A DNA stretch of 64,000 nucleotides from Saussurea involucrata (GCA_033807775.1 CM066322.1:15179001-15243000), one strand, 5' to 3'; shown: positions 23,753 through 36,353, numbered from the stretch's first letter. Notes: generated by a model not told the origin, from the letters alone. Program-made: numbers and translations.

Positions 23753-26700
23753 ATGTGCATGCAGGTTTTTGAGCGCCATCAAATATGGTATCTGGATAGT
23801 GGGTGCTCACGCCACATGACGGGAAATAAATCTCTTCTTATCAACTATGTGTCTGAAAAAGGTCCATCTGTAACTTTTGGTGACAACTCTAGAGGCTACA
23901 CCAAAGGATATGGAACTCTTACAAATGGATCTGTCGCCTTCAATAAAGTGGCATTTGTTGAAGGCCTCATGCATAAACTCCTCAGTATCAGCCAATTGTG
24001 TGATCTATGATATAAAGTTATCTTTGAACTTTGTATATGTTTTGTGGTTGACAAAAACATGAAAGTAGTTCTTTCTGGAAGAAGGATGGAAAATGTCTAT
24101 ATCATTGATATGGGACAAAATAATAGTTCATCCAATGTTTGCTTTGTGTCAGATGACACGGCCAAAAGGTACTGGCTGTGGCATAAACGTCTTTCTTACC
24201 TAAATTTCAAAACTCTCCATAAAATATCAAACAAAGAGCTGGTGACTGGCATGCTAAAGTTGAATTTTGTCAAAGAGAAGCTGTGTGATGCATGTGAAAA
24301 AGGGAAGCTCACCAAAACTTCCTTCAAAACCAAGCAATGCTCCTCTATCACTCTTCCTCTCCAAATGCTGCACATGGATCTATGTGGACCAGTCAGCACT
24401 CTCAGTCTTGGAGGCAAAAGGTACATTCTTGTAATTGTTGATGAATTTACTAGATATACTTGGGTGTCTTTTCTCAGGTATAAAAGTGATGCAACCGAAG
24501 AAATCATCAACTTTGTCAAGAAAAATGAAGTTTTTAATGGACAACTTGTACGTTCGGTGAGAAGTGGCAATGGCACTAAATTCAGAAACAGTACTCTTGA
24601 AGATTTTTTTAATGAGAAATGAATCTCTCAAAACTTCTCTGCAGTCAGGACTCCTCAGCAAAATGGAGTCGTGGAAAGGAAAAACAGAACTCTTTGTGAG
24701 GCTGCAAGATCCATGCTAAGTGAATCAAACCTTCCTACCTATTTTTGGGCTGAAGCTGTTAATACTGCTTGTTTTACCCAAAATAGGCCGGTGATATCCA
24801 AAAGACATGATAAGACCCCATATGAAGTTTTTCATGGCAGGAAACCAAATATAGGTTTTCTTCATGTTTTTGGTTGTGTGTGCTTCATCCTGAATGATCG
24901 TGACAATCTTGGGAAATTTGATCCCAAAGCTGATGAAGGAATCTTTGTTGGATATTCTCTATCCTCCAAAGCATATCGTGTGTATAATCTCAGGAGAAAA
25001 TGCATAGATGAGTCTATTCATGTCAAATTTGATGATCTAAGATCATCATCTCTCTCAAATGATGATGATGAATTACACAGATGGATTTCCTCATGCATAG
25101 GTGATGCTCCTTTAGTTACACCCACCGATGCATCCTCCATCCCTTTAACTCCTTCAAATAATCAAGTTGGGTCACCCTCAATAATACCTAACACATCCTC
25201 TACCGAAATTGACCATCTCCCCACCGACATGAACTCTCCCACCGATATGCATTCTCCCACCGACATGCACCCTACCACCGAAATACAGCCTTCCACCGAT
25301 CCAGTTCCTACCACCGACATTTCTGCCTTTCACCGAACCTCTGATCCCACTCCATCAGCTTACTCCACACAAAACATTCCACCACATTTACCTCCTGCCA
25401 CAAAATGGACCAAAGATCACCCCATAGATCAAATCATTGGTGATCAACAAGCTGGTGTCCAAACTCGCAGAGGAGTTGGAAATATTTGTCTCTATGTGAA
25501 CTTTCTCTCTCTCATTGAACCCAAGAAGATTGATGAAGCTCTAGCAGATCATTGTTGGATCACTGCCATGCAAGAGGAGCTTTCTCAATTTGAGAGAAAC
25601 AAAGTTTGGATATTGGTTCCCAGACCTCCAAAGAAGACAATCATTGGAACCAAATGGATCTTCAGAAACAAAATGGATGAAGAAGGTACAGTTATCATAA
25701 ACAAGGTCAGACTGGTTGCTCAAGGATACCGACAGGAAGAGGGCATTGACTATGATGAAACATTTACCCCTGTTGCAAGACTTGAAGCCATAAGGATCTA
25801 TCTGGCTCATGTTGTCTACTGAAATTTTAGGGTCTTCCAGATGGATGTCAAAAGTGCTTTCCTCAATGGGGAACTTGCAGAAGAAGTCTATGTGAAACAA
25901 CCACCTGGCTTTGAAGACCCAGCTCATCCAGACTATGTGTACAGATTAGACAAGGCTCTCTATGGTCTCAAGCAAGCTCCACGTGTTTGGTATGACACCC
26001 TTGCTGTCTTTCTTCTAAAGAATGGATACTCCAGAGGTAAAATTGACAACACTCTCTTTATCAAGAAGACCTCAGGTAATCTCATTCTTGTTCAAATTTA
26101 TGTTGATGACATCATCTTTGGTGTCACTGATGAATCACTATGTGATGAGTTTGCTTCTCTGATGATGAGTGAATATGAGATGAGCATGATGGGAGAGCTT
26201 ACATTCTTTTTGGGCCTTCAGGTCAAACAAACTTCATAAGGGATTTTTATAAATCAAAGTAAATATATTCGTGACCTTCTGAAGAAATTCAACTTTTTAG
26301 ATAGCTCTCCTATGAAAACTCCCATGGCACCACCTCTGAAAATTCATGCTGATCCGGATGGTCAATCTGTTAATGTAACGAATTATCGAGGGATGATTGG
26401 TTCTCTTCTTTATTTAACTGCTAGCAGACCGGATATTATGTTTGCTACTTGTCTATGTGCTCGTTATCAAGCCAATCCAAAAGAATCTCATTTGGCTGCT
26501 GTAAAACGGATTTTCCGGTATCTTAAAGGTACCTTGCATCTGGGTCTTTGGTATCCCAAAGACTCAGGCTTTGGACTAATTGGGTATTCAGATTCAGACT
26601 ATGCAGGTTCCAAAATTGACAGGAAAAGTACCACAGGCAGCTGCCAACTTCTTGGTGGCAAATTAGTCAGCTGGTCCAGCAAGAAACAAAACTCTGTGTC

Positions 26701-27046
26701 AACCTCTACTGCTGAGGCTGAATATGTTGCTGTTGGAAGTTGCTGTGCTCAGATCATGTGGATGAAAAATCAATTAAGGGACTACAATCAAATCTACTCA
26801 AAGGTTCCAATTCTGTGTGATAATTCTAGGGCAATAGCTATTGCAAATAATCCAGTCCTGCACTCAAGATCAAAGCACATAGACATCAGATATCACTTCA
26901 TCAGGGATCACATCTCAAAAGGTGACATTGAGCTGCATTTCATTCCTACTGATCTTCAGCTTGTAGATCTGTTCACCAAGCCCTTGGATGAAGCCAGGTT
27001 CAATTTTCTAATAAGTGAACTTGGTATGTTGTATTTAGATAGATAA
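23753..27046 (+). pseudogene. Copia pol (PR-INT-RT-RNaseH) with four in-frame stops
   Basis: One reading frame, different from gag, runs the whole way with no frameshift but with stops at 24008-24010 (TGA), 24620-24622 (TGA), 25820-25822 (TGA) and 26237-26239 (TAA). The protease has its DSG at 23795-23803. The integrase zinc region has lost a histidine (LSYLN where family members have a GH), and the second catalytic acidic position is occupied by Gly (codon 24566-24568). The first Asp (24377-24379) and the Glu (24674-24676) are present. A linker at 25120-25340 is a tandem of SPTDM-like units. Reverse transcriptase has YVDD (26099-26110); RNase H has the usual copia motifs through SKHIDIRYHFIRDH. 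The lesions indicate a dead polyprotein. Confidence 0.9.
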
Positions 27047-27060
27047 AAAAATGTTGTGAT

Positions 27061-27370
27061 GTAAATAGTCTAGCTCACCGATCTCTCAAAGTATCGGTGA
27101 CCGATAGTGTCAATGTCGGTGATCAAAATCGACATTCCTTGGTCTTCACCGATACCACCACCGAATCAAAATCGGTATATAAATCTGACCGATCCATTAC
27201 CCTCATCGATCTCTCAGCTCTTCATCGGTACGATTTACCCCACCGACATCCGTTGGTCGATCCATTGCTTCACTCTCGTCGGTGTTCCAATCGGTGGTAC
27301 TCCTTATCGATTTCATATCGGTGCAGCAATATCACCGATCCCTCATCACCGATCCCTTGTCTATCTTATC
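27061..27370. promoter_or_regulatory. ACCGAT word cluster between pol and the envelope-position ORF
   Basis: At least twelve exact ACCGAT/ATCGGT words plus variants such as ACCGAC and TCGGTG in 310 bp, in both orientations. The same word recurs through the U3 part of both LTRs upstream of the TATA box. A TATA-like CTTTAAAAAC lies near 27631-27641, about 80 bp before the next ATG. This arrangement suggests an internal promoter, but that is inference. Confidence 0.45.
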
Positions 27371-27719
27371 CTATACACTTCCACATGATCTCATCAACCC
27401 TAAAACCCTATGTGTCAGTCAACTTGACCCTCCTCTTTCTTGTAAACACCTTTCTAGCCACACATTCCCAAAAACTCATCATTACTTGTTTTTAAAATAT
27501 CAATTTTAAAATCAAACTCTTCGATTTCCCACATAACCGTTACCGCCTTATTTCAAAACCACATCCTCTCCTATTTCTCACTCTCTCCCTACATATTCAT
27601 CCCATTCTCCCATCTTCTTCCCACGACTTCTCTTTAAAAACCCCATCTTCTTCTCATTCTTTCATTTTCGAAACCTGCAACTCCCAAGATATCTCTCTAC
27701 CCACTCATCATTTGCAACA

Positions 27720-30700
27720 ATGGCATCATCAACTTCATCTCCGGCTGCCAAAACCAAAAAGGTCGTCAAGGAAATCCCCACATGTTTTGAAGACCTAAAA
27801 TTCAATACATGCAATCATGTTGCAAGATTTGAATCTGATCCTGCCCATCCTGAATTCAATACGGTAACCAAGTTTTTAACCCGCTCCCCTCTTCTCCATG
27901 CCTTCACTAGCAACCCTAAGATGAGCAAAATGCTCATTGGAAAGTTCTGGCTCACCTGTGTGTATGATCCTTCTAACGAGGCTATTCATGCATCTATCCT
28001 TACTGATGAGGAAGGTGATCACGACCTCACATTCAGCGTTGATGATGTTCGCACTGCTCTCAGGATCGATGCTTTTCCTACATATGTTGGCATGCATGTC
28101 AATAACCTCCTTGAGCAAGTTATTAATACCCTTGGTTATATCCATCAATCTGAAGACAAAACTTCCAAATCCTCCAAAGGCCCAGGTACACTCACTCGCA
28201 ACAAAATGGGTGGTGTATGGAATTTTTTCTTCGCCCACGTGATCCATTGTCTTTCTAGAAAGACAAGTGGTCAAGACCAATCCCCTTCTTACATTACCAA
28301 GCTAGCCCATGCACTAATTTTTCAAAGAAAGGTAGATTTTGCTCAGTACTTCTTTACTGAGCTGACTGAAGTGGTCAAGCACCCGAAACGCTGTCATGTG
28401 GCCTACCCTCGCTTCATCTCTATGATCATACAACACAAACTCGGTTCGACGTTGGATGCGGATCGCAAGTCTCAATCCCCACGATTCGTTTACGACTGGT
28501 CATCTCCCATTGTTGGCCAAATGACACTTGTTGTTGGTCGTCTCGCTACTGATCGTCCTCTACGCCAAGGTATGATTTCTTTTGCTCACACTCCCAATCT
28601 TCACTGGGGTGATGCGGAAGCTCCCGGGTTTCAACACCCGGAAGTTCCCGAGGAACCCCAAACTGTAGTGGCCCCTTCTCCCCGTCCCCGAGCAAAGTCG
28701 GGTGGTGCTAAAAAGAAACAAACAAAGGCCCCCGACACCTCCGCACCCGCTTCTAGAACTACGCCACCGAGAGATCCCTCGGAGGCTTCCCCGGTTCAAA
28801 CCCCGTCTCAAAAGTGGAGGCGCTCAAAATCCCCTTCGAGATCTCCTTTAAAGAGGTCTCGGAAACCTTCGGTCAAACCATCTAAGCCAACTGTTGATTC
28901 TCAAAAATCGACAGTTGTTGAACTTCTCCCATCTGGGCCAAGGGAATCAGTTGTAACCCCTACCGACTCCTCCGTTGCCTCTCCACAGGCCTCGGTTGTA
29001 CATTTGGAGAACCCACAACTTACCTCCTCACCTACTTCTTTGGGTGGTGGAGATGACTTCGAGGTCTCTCCCCTCGAAGGTACCGAGTTCACACTGCAAA
29101 ACCTAACACCCGATTTTACGATCGATGATGCACAACAAACCGAGGATTCCCCCAATGCCTCGAAACCTGTCGATTTCTTTGCCTTTTTATTGGAGGACAC
29201 TGGCTCTCCTAGAAATATTTCAAATGAATCAATTGTCGCAATGATCACCGACAAACCACCGTCTCCACCGAATCCACCTTCTCCCCCACTGAGGACTACT
29301 TCACCGAAAATACACACACCAACCGCATCTCCTCACCGATCCCCCACCCCTCACCAATCCGAATCGTCGGGGGACAGTTCATCTTCATCATAATCCCCTC
29401 CCCGACGACCACCATCTCCCCCACTGAGGCAACCTTCTCCCCAAAGAAGAATCCTTTACCCCGATCCTTCATACAATCATCCATCCTCTTCCACTTCTGG
29501 TGAGGAAAGAATACTACCTCATACCCCATTATCACCAACACATCCCCGATTCCATTTACCCGAGGTTCGTGCTCCTCCTATTGTAGGTATTCGGCTGCCT
29601 AGTGACGTAATCGCTGAGGTTCAAGAGAGTGCCCGTCAGTGTAGATTGGTCGGTACTCAGTTTGAATCATTCAAACAAGCCACGGTTTCCTTAATGGCTC
29701 AAACAAATGATCAAGTTTCGGTGCTCGAGTCTCGGCAACCTCAGCTCTTGGCAGATGCTCTTCGGGACGCTCTTCGGCCAATCTCTGATAACTTGGCCTT
29801 ATTATCCAACAGGGTGGATTCATTGACTTCTTAACATTCCGACCTTGCAGTTTCCTTCGGTGCCTTCAAAGCATCCACGACAGTTAAATATGTTGAGCTC
29901 TTTCGTCTTCATAGTGAGGCCCGTCGGCATCAAAATCTTCGGACCAGTCTCTCTGAGTCCCTTGAATCTCTGCATTAAAAGATTGATATACTTGAACAGA
30001 GCCTGGATTGGGATATGGATTTGGGTGACTTTACCTTAACTAGTGTTGATCCTGCCAGTATCGACCTTCTTCACTCGAAGCTTGATAAGGTTTTTACTCT
30101 GTTGGGTTTGACAGTTATGGCTGCTGCTGAGGGGGAGAAATCTGTACCACCACCGAAAATGCCTTCAGTTAAAAGAACAAATAGTAATCAGCCTCCACAT
30201 TCAACAAATCAACCACATATCCATATCTCCAAGAAAGCCACCGAAACGTCACCACCGAAATCATCACCTATTCAATCTCTACCGAAAGCAACAGGTACCA
30301 CTGACGCAGTGTCCTCTCTACCGAAAGTAACAACCACCGATGTTCTGGTTTCACCACCGAAATTATCATAAACCACCGAAATTCCTTCCTCTATTACACC
30401 AACGCCATCACCGATTAAATCTCCATCGGTGGAGAAAACCCCTGCAAAGTCTGAGGGGGAGCAAATCAGTGAAGCTTCCAAAGACAAAGGCAAGAAAGTC
30501 CTCTCTGCCGAAGATGAGGCAAAAGAAGAAAAGAAAAAGAAGGAACTAGCCAAGTATGGGGCCCGACCTGAGGGTGCCCAAACTCTAAAACTCAAGCCTC
30601 CATCACAAGTAACTACCACCGATCTCGGTCTATCTCCTCAAGAAATTGAGGAGGCTAGACTTGCTCAGAAAGCCATTGATGACTCAAAGGCTCTTTCTCT

Positions 30701-31478
30701 AAAAGTTACCAAGGAGGAAGCCGCAAAAGCCAAATCCACCGACCCCATCAAGACCCAAGAATCTGTTTTGGGTGCCATAACAGAAGAAAAGAATGAGGAA
30801 ATATCTTGGTACAAAAAGGCAATGCACTACCGAACCAACAGGTCTCCAATCACAGGTATCAAAATAGCCACCTCTAAAGCCAATCCTGTCGACATAAGGT
30901 TGATCATTGAAAGAGAAGATGGCATGTCTAGAAGTATTAGAGATTATCTCCTGAAATAATTCGGCCTCTCCGAATGGTTTGAACTCTCTAAACTTCTAGT
31001 AAAGAGCGTAAATCCAAAGAAAGACGTATTCATCAAGTGCATTGATGGCTTGATGGATAAAATGAAAGAGATAAAAAGGAAACATAACATCGTCCTCTCC
31101 TCCGATGAAAGAGCCAAACTTCAATCCCTCAAGGAAGACATCCGCCTACCGACGACCAAGAACCAAAAGGTCACCGACCACATCTTCAAAGAATTGGATG
31201 CAAAAGGAAAGATTCCCTATGTGGACAATCTCAATCTGTCTCTCCCCACATCAAGCACTTATCCCTCAACCACTCTAAGCCTCTCACCGATTCCTGGACT
31301 ATACTTCAATGACGGATTCGGCCACCGACGTTTCTTCAGGTTTTCTCAAATCCCCTTGGCCGACATCATCTTTCTTGAAGGCATATCTAAACTGATGCCT
31401 TACATCCCCGAAGCACAACCATTTTATCAGAATATCCTCGCCGAAATCCAGCGCCGTCAGGGAATGAGAAAGAAATAA
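27720..31478 (+). pseudogene. Envelope-position ORF of the SIRE-like element, five in-frame stops
   Basis: Read in one frame, 27720-31478 would be 1252 residues, but TAA stops fall at 29391-29393, 29832-29834, 29976-29978, 30369-30371 and 30957-30959; the first 557 codons are open. No frameshift is apparent. The first ~270 residues look globular (FEDLKFNTCNHVARFESDP near the start). Then comes a long Pro/Ser/Thr/Lys-rich linker, a predicted coiled-coil stretch around 29640-29970, another linker rich in TEI/PPK-type units, a Lys/Glu-rich segment and a folded-looking C-terminus (GLYFNDGFGHRRFFRFSQIP). I see no signal peptide or membrane segment, so envelope-like describes only its position. Its function in this lineage is unknown to me. 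Confidence 0.75.
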
Positions 31479-31757
31479 TCTAGGTATTTTCCTCTTTGCC
31501 ATTTAAGTACTTGTAAAATTTTCTTCATGTATGAAAATTTCGGTAATGCAAGTACTTCTCTTCTATTTGAATTTCCTTGTTGCACATAGTTATATTTTCT
31601 TACTTGTAAATATTGTCTATAGTATACATACTCATACAAAAGAAAAATAGATCAAAAAGAATGGTATATGTGAAAAGAACCCAAAAAGAGTAAAAATGGT
31701 CAAAATGCATTTTACTTTTAGATACTCTTAAATATTCTAAGAATAGAGCTCAAATTC

Positions 31758-31771
31758 AAATAAGGGGAGAT
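31758..31771 (+). promoter_or_regulatory. Polypurine tract of the Copia element
   Basis: AAATAAGGGGAGA directly before the 3' LTR, the expected plus-strand cDNA priming site. Confidence 0.75.
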
Positions 31772-32701
31772 TGTTGGGTCACCAAGATTTGAAATTGACT
31801 CACCGATGTTTTCCCTATATCTTACTTAGAATATTTTAGCATGGTTCTTTAAAAGGACTTGTACAAAATAGCAAATGTTCGGTGAAGTCGAAGATCAACC
31901 GAAACCAAGCTTGAAGACATTCTCATTGTGGAAGTAAGAATTGCCTTCTCAACAATCAAACAAGTCATGGTCCACCGATGGTGTTCCCACACATCGGTGG
32001 ACACTCTCCCCACCGACTCTCCTCACGTCGGCCGAAAGCACCCCACCGATGAGGATGCTCAAAATCGGTGGGATCTATGTTTTTCTCTCTAATTGGTTTT
32101 CTTTGAAGAAAGGTACAAGATCCAAGTATTTTATATCGGGGGAACATCATCGGTAAAATTGTCTTGGAAAACACATCAAGAAGATCTTCCAGTTTTGGTA
32201 AAAATCCAGCGGTTGGTAAAAGTGTCCTCTTGGCGCTTTATCCACTTTTAGATAACGTATAAATCAGCGTGGGCATTATTCCTGGTTCCAAGGAAAAATG
32301 TGATATGGAAACATCAACTTTTCAGAGTACTACACCTTCTATCCAATCTCTTTATGACAAGTGTCCTGAGCATTTAATGCTCATCTCACTATAAAAGGTG
32401 GTAGAAGCTCCCATGCAAACTACGCTTTTTGGAAATCTCTTTCAGTGCAAGAATTCTCCATATTGCTTAAGAACTTTATAGCTTTGTTCTAAGTGTTCTA
32501 AGTTGTTTTGTTTAGTATACTTTGTGAAAGATTGTTAGAATAGTTTATCTGTTCTTTTCCGTAACAGTCTTTAGTTTCTATGTGTAATTCTTGTTGAAAG
32601 TTTTTCAATAATAGAATTTAAATTGTGAAAATTTTGAGTATTGTATTCAACCCCCCCCCCCCCCCTTTCTACAATACTTGTTAAGCCATCTGGGACTAAC
32701 A
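31772..32701 (+). repeat. 3' LTR of the Copia element
   Basis: Complete 930-bp LTR, TGTTGGG...GACTAACA, with a TATA box at 32390-32397 and a C tract near 32651-32665. ACCGAT/ATCGGT words lie between about 31800 and 32155, upstream of the TATA box. Confidence 0.9.
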
Positions 32702-33411
32702 CATATCATCCTTGAAAATACCTCAGATTTAAAACATCAAAGTTTCCTCAACTAATAACTCAAGACAGGTGTTACTTAACACGATTACAAGTTGTTAATC
32801 CCAAATAAGTGCGGAAGACTTCACTAAGCGAAATCACTTCTCGTGCACTCTACTAGCACTCATCCCTTCACAGTGTAGCTAAAGCTATTCCCAACCTGAA
32901 CCTGTTGCACATGCCGACAAATAAAAAGATTAGGCTAACGCCTAGTGAGTTCAAGAGTTTACATCATGAGCAAATCATTTGATAGACCAAAAGATTCAAC
33001 TTAATTTATGATTTCCAAAAAGGGTTTGTATAAAATACACCGACAACCTAATTTCCAAACGCACACAATTCCTGTGAGGAAAGCTTCCAATGAAAATCAT
33101 TTCTCCGCAATGGACTCAAATCCAAAACTCACTCAAGAGGTAAATAAATAATAATCTCTCAAATAATCGCCAATGAGAATAATACTCCAATAGTTGAAAA
33201 CATCCAACAAGGATGAAACATAAAATCCGTCCATCAATCATGGAAAACAATCCATACGCATATAATATGACATCGACAACGCGGATAAACAAAATACCCG
33301 AAATCAACACCCTTCGGTGACGGGGGAGACCCGATTTCATCGAATGTGGCGAACACATAAATTAAACCACAATTAATAAACACAAGTAAGCTTCTTGGAT
33401 GGGGAAAACAT

Positions 33412-33545
33412 ATGACATCAACCGAACTAGGTCTTTAGTCCATCTTTGACATCAACCAAACTAGGTCTTTAGTCCATCTTCGACATCAACCAAACTAGGT
33501 CTTTAGTCCATAAACCACCAAGTTTAACCCGACCGGGTCTTTACC
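33412..33545 (-). repeat. ~35-bp tandem repeat in family-B LTR copy 1
   Basis: Three to four units of a GACATCAACCAAACTAGGTC + TTTAGTCCATCTT type. Homologous arrays are in the other family-B LTRs at about 48345-48515 (about six units), 56215-56445 and 62620-62850 (about seven each), so copy number varies between LTRs. Confidence 0.85.
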
Positions 33546-35204
33546 TTGGAATCCCACCATCCAAAACAAGCTTACTTAAATTAGAAACTAATACATGGCC
33601 TCAAAAGAATAACCAATGCATTCAAATCATGTAAATCTCAAATACAATGCAATTCATACAATTCCAACCCCAAGCCCACGTCGAGCTTATTAAAAACGGG
33701 CGAATGCCCTCAAGACTCAACCGAGTCCAAAACCGAGCCATCTGCTCAAAAGATCTAATGATCGTTTATCAACATCAACTGATGCAAATGAAGTGCATCT
33801 AACCCACATCATGCAAACACATGCTCCGAGGCATGATAATCTCACAACCCCTTCATTGCCACCTTCCCAATGAAGTCAAATCATATATGCATCTATATGT
33901 GTGTATGTGTGTGTGTATACGTATACGCAAATCTTTTATAACTCAACAATGTGTAAATCCCGCCATAGCTCATTAGACCCAAAGGTACTAAGAATACAAA
34001 ATCATCAAACGGTCTTCACACATAAGACCAAACACTCACACCGGCACATACTCAAATAAAACGCAGTTAAGCACATAACACCTCCAAGGCTCCACCTCAA
34101 GCTACTAAAACCGGCAAACACTCAAAAGACTCATTTGAGTATAAATCAAGCCTTTATAGGCTAAAATAAACGTTTGGCTAAATACGTGTTGCTCACACGG
34201 TTACGTAAACCAAAATACATCGTTACCCAAAATCTTTACCCTTTTAATTTCTCAATTGGCCATCGGTCCAAAATAAAAGGTTTACAACTCCCAAAATATT
34301 CATACGGTCAAGATTGACCAAAATCCCCAACTCACACGTTCACATTTTCAAAATGTAACATATCATAATTATCGCACAATCACAACAAACACTAAAAGTG
34401 TATTTTGACCAAATAACTTTCACTTATGCAATAAATTAACAAAACCACTTTCACTTGTGATTTATTCATCAATCACTCAAAATCCCCAAATGTGGGTGTT
34501 TTACAAGATTTGTAAAGCTCAACACTTTGATTAAATCAAAACTCACTAAATAGCTCAACAAGAGATAATTTCATATAAAGCACACAAATACTTTAAAATA
34601 AACATTTTGGCATGTACAACGTTTTCACAAATCAACTTGAACTCACCTTGCTAGATTAGGCTAAATCTAGATTTTCCCAAACGTAAGCTCCTTTGAAGAA
34701 ACTCGAATCTTCAAGTTCAAATCTTCCAAAACCTAGATCCATAAGTTTCCAACCATAAATATCCAGATCTAACCATGTAGAATCATTCCCCAAACATAAT
34801 ATATCAAAACCCAACTTATACCAAAACCCTAGTTCTTATAGATGAAGAAAAATAAGGTTTTCCTTAACCAATCACCACCAAAATCACACCAATAAGGCTC
34901 ACAATGGAAGAGAAGATGAAAACCACGAAACCCTAGCTTTTGGGTAGACAGATATTACCTTTATCACTTGAATCTCCAAGCAAAAGCTCCTAATCACCCA
35001 CAAAAGCTTCAAGCTTCCATATCTTCAACAATGGTGGAAAGGGGTTTAGGTTGAGTGGAGAAGATGAAGAAGAGAGGAAGAGTTCATGGTTCTTCTTGAG
35101 AGAAATCGTTCAAAAGAGAGAGAAACTGAGTTGTGGTTATGAGAAAATGAAATGAGGGAAGAGAGAGGCATGTCTTAAAAGCAACCCTAGAAACTCATCA
35201 GACT

Positions 35205-35348
35205 CGCCGCGGACGTCCGGTTGGTGCATCACGCAGACGTCTGGCCTTAGCTGATCCGAATCCCACATTTCTCTGTTGCTTCCGCGGATGACCCGCGGAC
35301 TTCCGCGCATCGCGGACGTCCGGCCCTTGGCCCATGCGAACGTCCGCA
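35205..35348. repeat. GCGGACGTCCG word cluster
   Basis: Five or six near-copies of the palindrome GCGGACGTCCGC or halves of it, 40-180 bp from the 5' end of the minus-strand LTR and just upstream of a TATA-like CTTTTAAG. The corresponding place in the other two complete family-B LTRs carries a different word. Confidence 0.75.
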
Positions 35349-35391
35349 AATCCAATTTTCTTATTTTAAATTTTTGGGGTGTTACATTAAT

Positions 35392-36353
35392 CTTGAACAA
35401 AAAACACACAAGAAAATACTAACAATCATTTAGCTCATAGTTTAGAAGAGAATTACCTCTTTCATGATAACATTTATCGGTCTTCTTCTGCCCAAATTAT
35501 GCAATCAAGAGGCCAAAAATTGAAGTTACCAAAGAATCCAACAAATCAACTTACAAAAGGATGAACAAAGTAATTACAAACTCAAACAAATCAAAAGGAG
35601 GTGATTAAATTACTGGATAGAAATAAGCTCATACCTTAAATGGAAGATTGAATCCTATACCAAAGTCCAACTCTCGATATCTTCTCAATTAATTGCAGCC
35701 TCCAAGTTCGACAGAAGAAGTCGTGAAATCGTGGACCAGGGGGTGGGAGGGAGAAATCGACAGGGGGTGGGAGGAAATCGTGGAAGAAATTTTGGGTACA
35801 ACAATCGACATTTACAGGGCTCCATGAGAGTTTGTGGGAGAGAAATCCGTTGAAATCGTGGTTGCATTCGTGTGAGAGGGAGTTGAAGAACACGAAGAGG
35901 GAGACAAACCTGCAACCGTTGTGACGAATCGTAGAGAAGAGGAGGAGGTTGTGTGTGGAGTGGGGGAGATAACCTGGGAGTTGAAGAACGTGGACTTCCA
36001 TTTGTGTGAAAGAGGGCTGAGAGAGGTTGCAGGGTGAGAGGAAAACGTTGGAGGTCGGTTTCTACAGTGGTTTTGTACCTGGATCGTGAAGCGATGGAGA
36101 AGGAAGAAGAGGCGTAGTGGGTTGGAAGGAGAGAACGGTTGGCAGAGAGAAGTTGGAGAGGGACGATTAAGGAGTCTGAATGAATGGCTTATTGATTTTA
36201 AACGGCCAGGATCGAAAGTTGAGATGAGTTTAAACGGTCGAGATCTAACCAAAAAACGGTTAGACTCGGTTGGGTCAATATTTTATATAATATCCATCAA
36301 AAATCCATTGGAAAAAGTCATCACATAAAGAAAAATACAAAAACAAAAACCTA
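35392..36353 (-). other. Possible promoter and 5' leader exon(s)
   Basis: On the minus strand a TATATAAAA (36281-36289) is followed by pyrimidine-rich sequence and two good donor-like sites, ATCCAG|GTACAA (boundary near 36079) and TTTAAG|GTATGA (near 35635), as in plant 5' UTRs with introns. Overlapping open frames (for example 35812-36252) are low-complexity and resemble no protein I know. If real, the transcript would run into the solo LTR and beyond. Confidence 0.3.

Larger units (their letters stand above)
20513..32701 (+). mobile_element. SIRE/Maximus-like Ty1/Copia retrotransposon (12.2 kb)
   Basis: LTRs at 20513-21406 (truncated) and 31772-32701, flanked by the exact TSD CATAT (20508-20512 and 32702-32706). 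The order is gag, protease, integrase, reverse transcriptase, RNase H, then a long ORF where SIRE-type elements carry their envelope-like gene. The size and extra ORF place it in the SIRE/Maximus lineage. By eye the LTRs differ at about 22 positions in ~890 bp, so it is older than the two complete gypsy elements here. It is not autonomous: the primer-binding site and gag start are deleted and pol contains stops. Confidence 0.9.
20430..35386 (-). mobile_element. Gypsy solo LTR (family B, copy 1), split by a Copia element
   Basis: The ends TGTAACACCC (20430) and GTGTTACA (35386) are flanked by the exact TSD TTAAT (20425-20429 and 35387-35391), with no gypsy interior between them, so this is a solo LTR. 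Without the Copia insertion it is about 2.76 kb. Minus orientation follows from the complete family member at 55516-64000. It contains three to four ~35-bp repeats (33412-33545), a splice-donor match near 34650 and a GCGGACGTCCG word cluster near its 5' end. Confidence 0.85.

Noticed and set aside
28560..29541. Minus-strand open frames opposite the envelope-position ORF
   Set aside because: They are antisense shadows of a Ser/Pro-rich coding region and show no domain.
23748..31478. Reading TGA/TAA codons in the Copia element as programmed readthrough or recoding
   Set aside because: Nine stops at unrelated places, plus a lost catalytic residue in integrase and a missing PBS, indicate decay.
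35812..36252. 146-codon minus-strand frame, considered as a gene
   Set aside because: Low-complexity Ser/Pro/His composition in a pyrimidine-rich strand, crossing a donor-like site; better explained as a 5' leader.
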